Positions 46,201 to 58,794 of a stretch of DNA of 64,000 nucleotides are shown here, piece after piece. This DNA comes from Wallemia ichthyophaga EXF-994 (taxonomy: Eukaryota; Basidiomycota; Wallemiomycetes; Wallemiales; Wallemiaceae): positions 248,001 through 312,000 of the forward strand of contig NW_008806284.1 of the NCBI RefSeq assembly GCF_000400465.1, given 5' to 3'. The notes below the pieces were generated by a model. That model was not told the origin of the DNA and made no database searches. It saw only the letters and a program-made list of their open reading frames with translations. The first letter of the stretch is position 1, and each line of letters starts with the position of its first letter. Position numbers and translations under genes: made by a program.

Positions 46201-49200
46201 GGAAATCGTCGGGGTTGTCCGTGTTGATGATTGCGAACTCACTCGGAGAAAATACTGAATTCTCGATGGTAATGCTAAGGAGAACGAGGTGAGACAATTC
46301 AATAAGATGAAGAGGGCTAACACCGCCCTGAAGCAAGAATGAAGATTGATCCTGTTTAGTATTCTTGTCGAAGATTCTATGGACTGATTAGAAAAAAACC
46401 TTAACGCAAGCAAACACCAAACCCACCTGAATTTGATATCGTACGGCAACAGATTTTCAATCTCGATAGGAGAGCGTAATCTGAGTGTCAAGCGAGGGTA
46501 AATACGAGTAAGTTCATCAGCGGGGTCGAAATCAGCACAAGCCTGAAATTTGAATGATGGTTCAGCATGATCACTAGCTTTACAGCTGATAGATCTTGAA
46601 GGATTTTTCATGACATCTTGCCAGTAAAAAGCTTCAGAACTCCACGCATAACCGAATCCAGGATCAGGTCTAATTTTGATGCGCTTTTCATACGCAGCTT
46701 CGATAGGCAAAGCGTAAGACTGACCTGGGGTGAGTTTCGAAACCCCACCCGCAGGTTTACCATTACCCCCAATAATAACAATCTCGATAGGGAGGTGAGA
46801 GCTATTCTCGACCTGGTATGTTGATCTGAAAGTAACAACTTTGAAAGTATCCTGCAATCTAATATCGACGACTACTCTGTGTAACACTTTGCTGATTTTA
46901 GACTTGAGAATGTATGTCTGCTCACCCTCCTTATCGACAGAAATACGTCCAACACTCTCCCACTTAGTGTTATCGAGCTGAATACCTACGCTGTTGTGAG
47001 CGGATGCACTGACATCCTCGCGAAGTGTGCGCAGATCTTCAAATCTCCACGGCGACTCGGATGTGTTGCTCAGCGACAAGGTATTGCTAGCATCGTGCGT
47101 TGGCCACACGTTCATATCGTATCCAGTGTGGTTGCGCAGAAGGAACGGCGCAGAGCTCCCGCGCGGCTTCTCGAGTAGCCTGGTAGCGTTATTTCCAATC
47201 AACGAGTAGAAAAGCAGGGCAGTCTGAATAAACGACGACGTCAAGTTAATCTCGAGTCTCCTCCGTGAAGACATCACAATATTCATTCCAGTTGGCGGTT
47301 GAAGACGTTCTCCCTGTGTAAAGTATCGTTAGTGTTGCTCTCAAAAGTACACACACCCACCCTTAGAGTAAGTTCCCATGGATCCATTAGCGGTTCCCAG
47401 TGAGAGTTTGTCGGATTGAAGTAATTAATCGACCACGAAACAGCCGTCTGGATCTTCATTTCGGAGGTCCAATCGAACAGATCGATATTAAATCTCTTAG
47501 TATGAAGGTGAATTAAGGGGAGCTCGTGGAGATCCTCGATCAAAACAACCTGGAATCCCTCAAACACAGCACTGAGATTCTCCTTTGTGATCATAACCTT
47601 TGGTTTCATAGATGGAGCAGGGAGAGCGAGGTGGTTCTGCGAGGCCGGAGTGATCCCAAATGCTGATGCAGACTCTGCTCCCGAATACCTCTTTGCGCCT
47701 GGTGAAATTGCTGGCGCTTTGACTGAGCGAGCCGAAGTATTTTCACCGCCTCTCAACTCATCTGGAGACACCTGCGTCGGTCTTGATTTAGTCGACAGCT
47801 CAAGCGCCTTATTGAAGATATCTGTAATGAGTAAAATATCTCTATAAGACGCTCTGAAGATGATAGGATCAGCGCGTAGCTCGATGGATGTATTCTGACG
47901 CAGATCGACCTTGCGTGAGTCGTAGCTCAGTGTGAAATCAAAGTTATCGAGGAAGCGCAGCTTGTCCTTGGGTTTGTCCATTCGCGACAAGAACATGCCA
48001 AGTCTGTCTACCTTAAGTGCGATCACTCCGTGTTGTGACATGAGCACTTGTTTCACAGAAAGCTCAATAGCCTCCGTCGTAGGTTCACTCTCGTTAGCGA
48101 GTATAATGATGGATGTGTTGACGACATTCAACCTATATGCGAATGAAGGTTCGCTGTTAATCTCGTCGGGCTGTTTTATAGGTGAGTCCTCAAGTTGATC
48201 CACATCAACATCCATAGGGTCCTCGTAACTCTCCTGCGTTTCTTGGGCACCCGAATCATTTGACTGAGCCGGTATAGCCGAGTAGAAGTAATCCGTCAAA
48301 GCAAATAGGGGATCGACTGAGAAGATAATTTTCGGTGAGTCGATAGTAAGTAGTGCGAGACTAGACTGGTCTGTGCCGCCAGCCTTAGAGTAATGGATCA
48401 TAAACTGATGACCGTCATGAATAGCGGGGGGAATGAGTTGTCTGAACTTGGAGCCTGACTGCGCACGGGTGTCGTCCATCCTGAGGCTTTTGAGTGTCAG
48501 CTCGGACTCCATGGAGCCATCAGAAAGCGTCTTCAGTTTTAAGTTAGTGTCATTTAGCGAGAACCTCGCGATGCTGTTCTCCTCTAACTTTCTAGCGCTA
48601 GTAGCAAGAGGGGTGAAGAGCTCGAGGGAGACGGTTCCGACGTCAAACGCCAGCTCAGTGCTCGTCCACTTATCCTGCTCTTTGTCTTGCTCGCTGAGAA
48701 GTATCTCAGGGTTGAGGTCGACAGATGTCTTCTTCGCTACCTTGCGCTCACCATTGCGCTCACGCTCCTCCTCCTGGCCGCGAACCTCACGCATCACTTT
48801 CTCCTCTTTCTCCTCGTGCACAACCTTCCTTGCATCGCGGGGAATACTGATTTGGTCAGCCTCCTCGCCCAGCTCCGCACCGTGCTGTTCGTCGAGTGTA
48901 AACGCCTTAGGGATGCTCTTGCTGAGGTCGTACAAAGACACATACTGTGTCTGTGTGAGCGCCACCTTGACGTCAGTCATATGGCCGTGAATCTGTTAGA
49001 GAAAGAGAGTGAGCGAGTCGCACTACCGCATCAGTAAACCACACCCACCTTCTGCATACCGTGACGTGTTTTGCCATCCTCGAGTACAATTTGGTCGAAT
49101 ATATCGAAATTGAAATCCAGATTGACATTATCAAGGATGGGAAGGGTTTCAAAACCGTCCTTGTCTGCATCTTTATCTGTGTCTCTGATGGTGGAGGTGA

Positions 49201-52200
49201 GGTTAATACCATGAAGGCCAGTGTGCAAATGCTGGATATCGCCTGGGGATTTCCCAGTGAAGCTATTCTTCGCGACGAACTCACCCAGTCGCATAGTCAG
49301 CATAGACTGATTGGTGAGAGTGGGGAAGACAATGATAGGTGCACGCACGCGCACATCGTACTGCATGCGGCCCCCATTCACATCGTTAGCCGCGTCCTGC
49401 GCTGCGCGTGTAGCTGCGTCGTAGAGCGCTTTTAAACGCGCAAACTTGATGAGGAACTTGTACAAATCGTTGACTGGTTCCTCATTGAAAGTGAACTTAA
49501 GCGAAGCTGTGCGCAGATATACGGAGGAGTTGTAACCGGGGTAGCTCTCCCTCTTCGGATCGAATGTCTGATAAGAAAAGTCGGCCAATTCCTCACCCTC
49601 GATGGAGAGGAGCTGGCGGAAGCCATCATCTATCGCGCTGTTGTCATCGCTTATCTCCAGCCCACCTAACTTTGCGTTGACTTGCATGGTGGTGTTGTCG
49701 AGCAAGATTGATACATCACCAGCTGAGAGTATCAGAGTCGCTAGCTGCGTCACTCCATCATCTAGCTTAAATACTATACTGTGCAGTTTGAAATCCACTT
49801 TAATCTTCCGGTTACCTCCCTCCTCATCTTCACTCGACAACTGCGATCCTAACTGACTACTCACCATCTCTGGGCTTGAATGTGGATTGGCATTTGCAAG
49901 TGCATCATCAGTCTTGCCACTTCCACTGCCACGTCCGCCAACGAATGTCTCCATGATAAACGCATACAGCTCGATAATCGGTTCAGGTCGTGCGAGAAGG
50001 TTGATAGTAGAAAGATCAGTGTCAACGATCTGGTCAATACCGTGATAAACAGTATGGAATTCCGGTGAATGCGGCTGCACTCTATCGTACCTAACTCTGA
50101 CAAGTTCAGTGGGATGCTGTTTTTGCTGCGTGGAATTATCGTCTGACGTAATTAGCGGTGTACGTGTCCCGCAATTCGTGTCAACATTAACAATAGAGAG
50201 GGACTGCAGCAGAACGTCGACATGCATATCGAGTTGCCTATATACATACCCGAGGTAGAAACCCTTGAGGATACCCTCTGCGAGCAGTTTTTCTTTTTCC
50301 TTTCCATCCGAGTCGTACGTGCTCCTGAAAGCATTCGCTTGCAACTTGTCCACTCTGAAATCGAGTGTGAAGACTTGCTGGCGATAATTAACTTCATCTG
50401 ATACACCCGACGCTACCGATTCAGGTGCCTCGAAGAACCTGTCTACTGTCTCCGCTTCTGACAAACTCCCTGTAACACTCTCCCCGTCATCGTCATGGAC
50501 GTCCAGATCGTACGTAGGTAGGTCACCACCGCTTGTAAAAATTGAACCGCGGCGAGCATGTGTGTTTTCATTTTCAGTCTGTTTCTTTGTCGGCTTAGAT
50601 GGAATGTGAGCGTGAGCGTTGGCATTATTGTTATTGTTATCGTCAAAGTGAGGAATAGCCACGTCAATAATAGCCATCATAGACTGGTACTTGCGCTCAG
50701 ATATATTGATTGTAAGCTCGGGGAGGTGACCAGCGACTCTGAACCGTGTTAGGTTAACAGCAGAAGGCAGGATGGAGTTATGGACGGTGAGGTTGAGATT
50801 GATTTCCTCGACGATATTGTAATTCTCTCTCTGTCTGTTCTTCCCATCCATCCCACCTTTCTCCCTCCTCTCGAGCACGCCGAGAAGCGCATTAAGATCA
50901 TTACCGATAAGCAACTGAGCGCGTTTCAACTGAAGTGAGAATTTATCATACATAAGCTCCTCGAGCTGCTTCCAGTCGCTCTCTTCATAATCTGATTTAG
51001 CGTGAGCTTTATGTCTAACATCCTTAATTGCCTTTTTATCAGCGAGGTCAGACTCCACGGCGATATGACCAGCATCGAGGACAAGATGCATAGTGTTATT
51101 GTCGGTGACGTCTTGTGGGAGGATGATGATGGGAGCATTCATATCGACACGCAGATCGATAGTGGAGTGCTGTGCGATGGCGTATTCGAAACCAGTTCGC
51201 GTTTGCTTCCTGAAAGAATCTAGCGACTCTGAAGCGACGTCAATGAGCGCGTTGATAGACTCCAGTTTGGATTCAGGTGGTTTGAAAAAATTTCGTATAG
51301 CCTCTACGTACCCCTTATGGTAGATAATTTCGAGATGTCTCATCTTTAATTGTAGTGCACTGTCTGCTCTGTTATCGAGCGGTTTAGATTCCCAAGCGAA
51401 CGAGAAAAATTGCTGGGTTTTATCATCCTCCTCCAAAGCACTATCCCTCTTGACGCTGACGATGTTAGGGTAGATAGTTTTAGGATTAGTAGCATCCTTT
51501 ACGCTAAGATCACCTAGACCGACAGCCACACTTAGGTTATCAACCCGCTTGACGACATCCGCAGTGAGGGCGCTGAAAACAATGCTAACGAGATCGCCAG
51601 ACGTGTTTGGGTATCTGAGAGCGAGCGAGCCGGTATTAAGAATAGCTTTTACGCGCAATTTCATTGCATCTTTGGGTAGATCAACTGCGGAGCTCACCGC
51701 CTGTTTTTCATCCCACTCGATAGCGTCGTAGAGTTCCTTTCTCTGCTGTTCATTGAGAGTGGCAGAGTTATCCTTGTCATCATTTGTAGACACTGCGTTC
51801 TGATCTTGACCAACAGCCCACGAAGCAGCGTTCCAAGCCCACCCCATCCAGCCCTGTTGCGTGGGCTGTGGGGTTTGGGGGTTGACGCTATCGGCGCCAC
51901 GTTGGCGCAAAGACTCCTTGCGCAGCTCTGACCTGGCTATAGAACGATAAAAACGTATATCTTCGTAGCGCAGTTTCTCTTCGAGCCGCCGCAGCTTCGT
52001 CTCCCTATCACTCTCCATACCCTTCTGCAGACGTTCAGACTCCTTGCGCTCCTTCCATAGGGCAACATAGAGTTTTCTGTCGTCGCGGCGCTCAGCGAAA
52101 TACGCCCAAGTCCACTTCTTATTGCGCTCGTGCACCTCATTGAGAATGGCCCTCGCAGCAAAAGAAAGCAGGGCACGAGGTTTGTTGGCATGCAACTCAT

Positions 52201-53202
52201 CAGCATTCGGACGCAAGCGAATATATTGAGATTGACGGATGTGGAAATGGAAGTTATCAACCATGAGGAGAGCATCACGGTACTGCTCCTCGTTGAGCAT
52301 AAAACCAATCCTGTCAAAGAGAAGTTCAATGTCAAGTTTGGGAGTGTCGCTGGTGGCCTGGTGGTTCATACGCAGACGACCCTCACCAGAAACAGGTTTG
52401 AGAATGTATTGATGATTTGGAGTATTTTGTTTGTTGGCGATAAGGGAAGTGAATTTCTCGATGGCGATGTTTGTTGGGTGACCGAGGAGGGATTCAGCGT
52501 CAGTATCCCAGTAAGCAGAAAGGGATTCAAGCTTAGCAAGCTTATGAATGCCTTCTCTATTCTCTTCGATGAAGGTGGGTAGCCAGTTAGAATCTGTGGA
52601 AACAGCGCTAAAGCCGCTAAGGGTGAGACCAACGGCGAATAACTGATTATGATGACTAATACTATCTTGATAGCGTATATGGATGTTTTCGATAACGAGT
52701 TGAAGATTGTTGAGGATCTTGGTGACTAGTGAATTGGCGAATGACTCGTTCTTCTTCTCGTCTTCTGGGGAGATACCAGGGGAGGCTTGTGAGTTTAACA
52801 ACAACTCAGCACTATCAAGCCTTTCCTGCTTAACTTGTTGAGAGCGTTTATCATCTTCTTCGGCGTCAAACTGAGTGAAATTTAGCGGGGATTTTGAAAA
52901 AGGGGTTAAGATACCTGACTAGCGCCCGCAGGTAGAGCAATGAGGTAGACATTATCAATGTTAATCTTGCATGGTTTCCCTTTAAGGTTACTCCACGGGA
53001 TACTGAGTGTTAGTTCACCGAGGTAACCCTCCTTGACGTCAACAGGCAACCTAAACTTATCCAAAGCGCTTTTCCTCAATTTAAGATTCTTTAGCTTGAC
53101 ATCTCCACTCCAAATGCCAACGTTAAGTTGGCTTGTGTCGAGATTATCGATGTACGCTGAGAGGAATCTATTGAGTAAGCCAGCGACGACACCTTCAAGC
53201 AT
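43202..53202 (-). CDS. VPS13: Vps13 bridge-type lipid transfer protein
   Basis: Predicted 3,252-residue Vps13, a rod that channels lipids between organelles at contact sites. Six exons: 53202-52915, 52870-49049, 48992-47361, 47313-46427, 46376-43978 and 43932-43202; introns 44-56 nt, all frame-preserving. The N terminus is the chorein domain ([20 protein letters not shown]). The long middle is repeating beta-groove sequence. The VAB/SHR-binding region is near residue 2,000-2,600 ([14 protein letters not shown]). The C terminus has the conserved [16 protein letters not shown] and [13 protein letters not shown] segments and a PH-like end. Size matches yeast Vps13 (3,144). The exons were read separately and joined by frame and family landmarks. 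Confidence 0.95.
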
Positions 53203-53420
53203 CTTTGGTATATTTAATTAGCTTATTTAATTAGATGATGGTTGTTGAGGGATAACAATAAATGACATCACATGCGCAGATCATTAAATGAAAATTGTTT
53301 TTTGATTAGTTTATAATGACCTTATAAAAGAATAAATCAATTAAAATGTGTCTAGTTGAATAATTATTAATTTGGGTTGGTTGCTAAAATTTTCATCCGA
53401 CATCCACAATTGTTTATTTC

Positions 53421-54317
53421 CTACTTTGACACTGGAACTGGTGCAGTGCCAGCTTCAGTAACAGCCTTCTTAACACTCGTCCTTCTACCGACAGATTTGT
53501 AAGTTTTGACGTAAAATGCGATAAAGAGGAAGAGGTAGCTGGTGAGTAAACCACAACCACAGAAAGCAGCGAAACGACTACCAGTACAATCACCAACGTG
53601 TGGCCAACCCCATCTATAACCGTAATGTTGATAAGTTGCAAAGTAAACGATGAAGATATCGATAATGAATTGAGTGATTTGCATTGTAGTGAGGTACTTT
53701 TTCCACCAAATTCTGGCACCACCAGCTGTAGCGTAGTAGTAGTAGTACATGAGTACGTGAACTGCCAAATTGAGTGAAATAACCACCCAACTAACAGCTG
53801 TTCTACCTTCAAGTTGGGTGTAACACAGAGCAGCTGTAGCAGCGTGATGGAATACGTGAAGGAATGCCAATGGCTTCTTCTTTAACACTAAGAATACCGT
53901 GTCTATTAATTCAATATACTTGAAGTAGTAGTTGATTATGTAGTAAAACTCTAACTTATCTGTCCACGCTTCTTCACTACAGATACTGTAATAGAAGCCA
54001 TGTTTGTAGATCATCGGCACCACTTCCTCAGCCATTAAAGCCAGTAATACCCCACTACCCACGTATAACACCGTGTTATGCAATTGAAACGCTATTTTCA
54101 ACTTGAATGGCTCACGTCCACGCATCAGTTCGCGTCCACCAAATATTATCGCTAAATACGCTACTATCGCTGATGCTACCCCTTCTAATGTACTCAACGG
54201 CGTTATACCAGGCACCCACTGCTGCAAATACGTTGGTAAATGATACTGCTGGGGTATATACGCGTGTGCCATTGATGAGAGCGTGTCGTAGATATTTATT
54301 TTATTTATCTTATCCAT
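53421..54317 (-). CDS. ELO-family very-long-chain fatty acid elongase
   Basis: Predicted 298-residue 3-ketoacyl-CoA synthase of the ELO family, an ER membrane enzyme that catalyses the condensing step of fatty-acid elongation for sphingolipids. Intronless. The catalytic histidine box is FLHVFHHAATA. Conserved YYFKYIELIDTVFLVLKKK precedes it, and HVLMYYYYY and MQITQFIIDI follow. About seven membrane helices. The C terminus carries lysines suited to ER retrieval. The start at MDKINKINIYDT was chosen; the frame is open 43 codons further up, but that part looks like non-coding sequence. Which yeast ELO it corresponds to is undecided. Confidence 0.93.
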   Translation of the reverse strand: MDKINKINIYDTLSSMAHAYIPQQYHLPTYLQQWVPGITPLSTLEGVASAIVAYLAIIFGGRELMRGREPFKLKIAFQLHNTVLYVGSGVLLALMAEEVVPMIYKHGFYYSICSEEAWTDKLEFYYIINYYFKYIELIDTVFLVLKKKPLAFLHVFHHAATAALCYTQLEGRTAVSWVVISLNLAVHVLMYYYYYATAGGARIWWKKYLTTMQITQFIIDIFIVYFATYQHYGYRWGWPHVGDCTGSRFAAFCGCGLLTSYLFLFIAFYVKTYKSVGRRTSVKKAVTEAGTAPVPVSK

Positions 54318-54457
54318 TTCTCTCCGTTTCTTTTTCGCGTCTTGAAATACCTCGCTTCGAATTAGAAAATAACACGGACGCTTCCTCATACCAAAATTAG
54401 GGTTACTGAAATTTTTCATTTTTATTATTACATCGGTGTCTATCATCTAAAACGCCT

Positions 54458-57134
54458 TTATTGCCCTCCTCCTCCATTACCCATAGCCCTTACCTGCTGC
54501 TGCAGCTGTGGTGGCAGATTGGCGTTGTTAGCCCCCATAAGTGCTGCTTGCTGGAGTTGTGGGGAGTTGAATGGCTGTGTTGATTGTGCTGTTTGTGGTA
54601 CTTGATGCACTTGACCTGCTTGACCTGCTTGACCTGCTTGCCCTGCTTGCCCACCTTCTCCTACTCCCCCTCCTCTGGCTACAGCCGCAGCAGCAATTGC
54701 GACTGGGTGATTCGGCGGCAACATCCTCGGATTTCCCCCTTTCATTAAAAATGCCTGCGCCTGTCTATACGCCGCTGCTTGCTGTCTACGCACCAACTCC
54801 GCCTGTACCTGTCTATCCCGCTCCAACTTGAGCGTAGACATCACCACTGGATCTAGCTGTAAACGAGTAACATCCGTTGCATGTGTCTCATGCGCGAACA
54901 AACTAACACGCTTCGCTTGACCTTCTCGCTTGCTCATTTCCTTCTCACGCTTCTTGACCGATTTGCCTATTAGCGTTACTAGATGGCTACGTCGTTGGGC
55001 GCGTCGCGATTGGTCGCTAGGCAACTGCTTTTTCTTGGTGTCTTTTGTCTTTTTTGTCGTTTCTTTGACGTCTTTATCTTTGTCTTTCTCTCTCTCCTTC
55101 TCTCTCTCTCGCTCTTTCTCTTTTTCCCTTTCCCTCTCCTTATCCCTCTCTTTCTCCCTCCCCTCGCCGCTTTTCCACCTCTCGAAGCAATCCACTGGCT
55201 CGCGTCGATCAGCCGGTCTATGAGAAAAAGCCTGATGAGAGCCATTAAAGATATCAGCAACGAGTAACCAATTCCCTGTGTACTGTTGAGTGAGGGTGTG
55301 TAGTAGATTGTCTTCTTCCTCGCTCCACTGTAGACCAATCGCGGGGGATCCCTCTGGTCTATTTTCCCAGCAAGTATTTGCACTCCCGCTCTTGGTCTTT
55401 TTCCCGTGAAAAAGGTCACTAGCGCCTGTACCTGCACTTGCACCTACATTTCCCCCCTCCATGACACCATCGAGGGTATGTGTGTAGTTATCAAATGTAT
55501 CCACATCCCATGCCGACCGCGCACGATGTTTTCCAGGCTCGAGGGAAGACACGAGCATAGTTTTGTACTGCATCAGTCGACTAACATGTGCGACTCGGCC
55601 TGCTTGTGCACTGCTTGTGTCTACCCGACCATTTTCATTTCCATTTCCACCTAAGGCTGTTGCTGTCGCTGCTCCCACTCCTCGCTCCACCTTGGCAGTG
55701 TGTACGGGCGCGCGCATACTCTGTGGCGCGGTTGCGCTGGCAGTGACAGTATAGGGTGGGAGGTCGGGGAATAACTCACTCAAGTCACTAACCTCCCCAC
55801 CACTCATTTCGCTCATGTCCGCCATCACCCTCATTTCTCCCTCCAACAACGGTTTGCGGGCTTCTATTATATCTTTGTGTGGTGTGGTGGTGTGAGTGTT
55901 GGTGGTGGTGCTGGTGTGTGTCGATTGCGATTGTCCCGAGTACATTGAATGCCCAGATTGCGCCGAGCTCCCTGTATCTCCTCCCTCTTCCTCCTCCCTG
56001 ATATCTTGCTCGAGCGTAGGCGGTCTAGTGAGCTCGTCTATATCCATAGGCAAGTCGGTGTGAGTGTGTGAGTTTTTGAGTGCGGTAGCATCCTGCTCTT
56101 GCTCTTGCACCTGTTCCTCCTCCTGCTGGCGTAATATTCTCCCAGCCATATTGTCATCGACCATTCCCCTACCTGTTTCATTCTCCTCGTCTTTCTCACC
56201 TGTCACACCCCCCACATGCTCATTGATGGCGTCATTCACCTCCATTTCTGAGTCGATGGGAAGCATTTTTGTTTGCTGCTCTTGTTCCTCTCGCTCATGC
56301 TCATCTTGCTCGCGTCTTTTAAGCAGACTCTTCTGGGGAATTGAAGCATTAACACAGAGAGCCTTCTTGCCATCATGCCCAGCGCTATGCCATTCAGCGA
56401 CTTTGCTAGCGAGCAAGAAGGCGACTGAGAGTTTCCACCTGCGTTCCGCTTTGAAATCTGCCTGCAACCAACCCACCTGATCGAGGAGGTGATCCCAATG
56501 GGCGAGTGGAACAGCTACACCTCTATGTTTCTTTGGCTGTTTGAACGACCAGCCACCGCCAGCAACGCCAACACCACCATCCTCCTCCTCGTCCTGTTTT
56601 GCTGTATCCGCATCCGCATCGCGCGCTCGCAACGCCTGCAGATTGCCAATCCGCCGCACCACCTTGGCATACTTGACATCGTTGAATGCCACCCGCCAGT
56701 CAGTGAGGAAGAGCGCTTTGCTGGTGGTGGTGCCTCTGCCGATGACGGCGGCGGGGATGGGCTGGTATTCGTGGAGGGCATCTATGCGGTGGAAAGCGTT
56801 GCTCAGCGTGTTCTTCTTCTTGTGCTTGGGTTGGGTGACAGGAAAGGGGATCAGGCTGTGCGAGTAGCTCGGACTAGGCTGGCTGTCTGCTTGGTCTGTA
56901 GGAGAGTGGAGGTGGACAGGGGAAGGATCGAGGTGGCTAGTAAATTATAAGCCTGGCTCTTTGAATTGCTCGCGACGATTATATAACCCACCTCCTATCT
57001 AATTTCCAAGCCTCGAGGAAATCCATCGGGGGGGTATCACACTCGACCAGCCCAAAAGGCTTAAAATAAGGCGTGGAATATAGATTATATAGGTAATTTA
57101 TAAGCTCGAGCCTTTTATTGAGTATTTCTGTCAT
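54458..57134 (-). CDS. EAF1: NuA4 acetyltransferase scaffold Eaf1/Vid21 (HSA and SANT domains)
   Basis: Predicted 873-residue Eaf1, the platform subunit of the NuA4 histone acetyltransferase. Exons 57134-56992 and 56936-54458, intron 55 nt. The first exon encodes MTEILNKRLELINYLYN. The HSA domain, which binds actin and Arp4, is at about residues 185-235 (PLAHWDHLLDQVGWLQADF, RWKLSVAFLLASKVAEWH). The SANT/Myb domain is near 560-620 (LQWSEEEDNLLHTLTQQYTG). A Lys/Glu/Arg repeat and a Gln/Gly-rich end follow. This HSA-then-SANT order without a helicase domain is the Eaf1 hallmark; EP400/Swr1 would have a Snf2 ATPase. Splice junction SHLDPSPVHL restores frame. Confidence 0.88.
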
Positions 57135-57287
57135 ATAAATATAATAGTGATGGCTGTACCCGCTATACAAGCAATTCCTTGGATTTCGTCTGGTTATTGA
57201 GCTTGGTGGATGAATCGGTAAACATTTTCTGAAATTGCTTGTTAGACTCGTTGGACTAGTGATTTGTTAGGATAGCCTTGTAAATTG

Positions 57288-57881
57288 CTAGTCACCCACA
57301 TCAAACTCCCGCCATCCATAACCCAGGTACGCCTCATCCTCGTCCTTACGCAGAATATCCTGTACACTCGACAGCGCCGGCTTGTCCCCACTGGCCTGTG
57401 CCTGTATACCAATCAGCTTGGACGTAACACTCCCCGTAGTTGCCTTCTTATCCTCCTCCTCCTCCATATCCTCGACATCCTCCGTCTTCTTGGTCTTTAG
57501 CTGGTTGAGATTGACGCGCAACTGATAAATATCCTCCAGCTTATTCAAATGCAACTCCCCTTCCTGGATTATCCCCACAAAGTAATTAGTATTCACCCCC
57601 ATCAGCGTCGACGAGTACTCGAGCTTATCAATATCATTAGCCTTGTTATACACAATACCCCTCTTATCCAGCTCCGTATACAACTTGATCTTCTTATTCT
57701 CCTTCTTGATCTCTGCCTTGATTGGCCCACTCAAGTTACTCGTACTCGTCGGAAACTGCAACAAACTCAAACCTTTCATCTTCTTGTTCATCTTTATCGG
57801 TATACGCTTCACTAGTGGTGCTGTATGCGGTGGCAGCAAGTACTCTGGCAGGACTTGCACGCTCTCCTTATCGTCTTCCAT
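57288..57881 (-). CDS. RPC37: RNA polymerase III subunit Rpc37 (RPC5/Sin-like)
   Basis: Predicted 197-residue intronless Rpc37, partner of Rpc53 in a TFIIF-like subcomplex of RNA polymerase III active in termination and reinitiation. The dimerisation module is visible: LSLLQFPTSTS, a lysine-rich strand, YTELDKRGIVYNK, then YFVGIIQEGELHLNKLEDIYQLRVNL (read in pieces). These match the RPC5 pattern ending in LHLTPV..I.QLRP. The C-terminal part is acidic and disordered with a short conserved end WREFDVGD. Shorter than yeast Rpc37 (282). Confidence 0.85.
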   Translation of the reverse strand: MEDDKESVQVLPEYLLPPHTAPLVKRIPIKMNKKMKGLSLLQFPTSTSNLSGPIKAEIKKENKKIKLYTELDKRGIVYNKANDIDKLEYSSTLMGVNTNYFVGIIQEGELHLNKLEDIYQLRVNLNQLKTKKTEDVEDMEEEEDKKATTGSVTSKLIGIQAQASGDKPALSSVQDILRKDEDEAYLGYGWREFDVGD

Positions 57882-58011
57882 GATGGTAGTGGTGGTTTGA
57901 GGCGAATATCCGCGTAATATACATCACAGGTACTCTACACCACTCTATCCAACCACACAAACATCCTCAATCACTCTCGCTCTCCCTTCCCCGCTGAAAA
58001 TATTCACCCTT

Positions 58012-58413
58012 TCAGACACTCCTCTCTGGTCTCTGTAGCGACTTCAACTTGGGTCTGCCGATATTACCATTGGAAGTAATCCCACTGCGATTCCTACTTG
58101 TCTCGCCAACATTCCCTATCCTACGTCTGTTCATCTCCTCACTCATCTCCTTCCCCAGCTGCATTCCCCTGCTATAAACTATTTCTGCCGCTGCTTTAAA
58201 CACATCATTACCCTGCTGTCCCCGCTGAAAATCTTCTTCGGCAATGTTCTCTTCCGAAGGAAAGACGCCACCGATACCCCAAACCGGCCTCTCTTTCAAC
58301 TTCCTCACGCGATTATTCTTTGCATCGATAGCGTCTCGTTTCTGATCATCTGGCTGTCTACTGTGAGCGCTAGTTGACAGTGACACACCCACACTCACAC
58401 TCATCCTTGCCAT
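58012..58413 (-). CDS. Orphan hypothetical protein with a nearby decayed copy
   Basis: Predicted 133-residue intronless protein, not recognised. The middle contains a distinctive VWGIGGVFPSEE followed by helical, charged sequence (FKAAAEIVYSRGMQLGKEM). The ends are Ser/Arg-rich and disordered. No signal peptide or membrane segment. The central residues are retained in a degenerate copy 0.4-0.9 kb further along the same strand (58,795-59,297), so the gene family has been duplicated locally. This supports a real coding sequence. Function unknown. Confidence 0.65.
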   Translation of the reverse strand: MARMSVSVGVSLSTSAHSRQPDDQKRDAIDAKNNRVRKLKERPVWGIGGVFPSEENIAEEDFQRGQQGNDVFKAAAEIVYSRGMQLGKEMSEEMNRRRIGNVGETSRNRSGITSNGNIGRPKLKSLQRPERSV

Positions 58414-58794
58414 TTATTTCTTTTTCCTAATCGAAGCTTCACAAGATGTTGGAAGGTGCCGCCTTGATTTATTTTTGATTCCCGCTGACATCATCCTTTG
58501 TAATCTCACTCAAAGTCGGCTCTAAATCGAGGTTTCACGGCAAATATGGTGCATCTCTGGTTTGACTTGAAATATAAATTAATTCAAATGCTAGCTGGTA
58601 AAGTATCAGAGCCTTGATTGTGTGATATAGTGACTCTTTTAACGCCTGGGCACCACTTTTGTCACCGTGCTTCTGCACTTGATCCCCTTGAATCGCAATT
58701 AAGCAATGAATCAATAACTATTCATCCAAACTCACCTCTACACAAATTTACATTCTTGCGCATTCTCACATTCTCCCACTTTCGCACTCATTTC
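58414..58794. other. Intergenic region between the orphan gene and its pseudogene
   Basis: About 380 bp. The part just upstream of the orphan gene shares the motif ATCGAAGCTT, and a following TGACATCA-type segment, with sequence upstream of the pseudogene (around 59,377-59,440). The duplication therefore included the promoter region. No gene seen. Confidence 0.45.

Noticed and set aside
55000..55270. Hydrophobic Leu/Phe/Ser frames on the plus strand within EAF1
   Set aside because: They arise from the complement of the Lys/Glu/Arg repeat of EAF1 and have no independent support.
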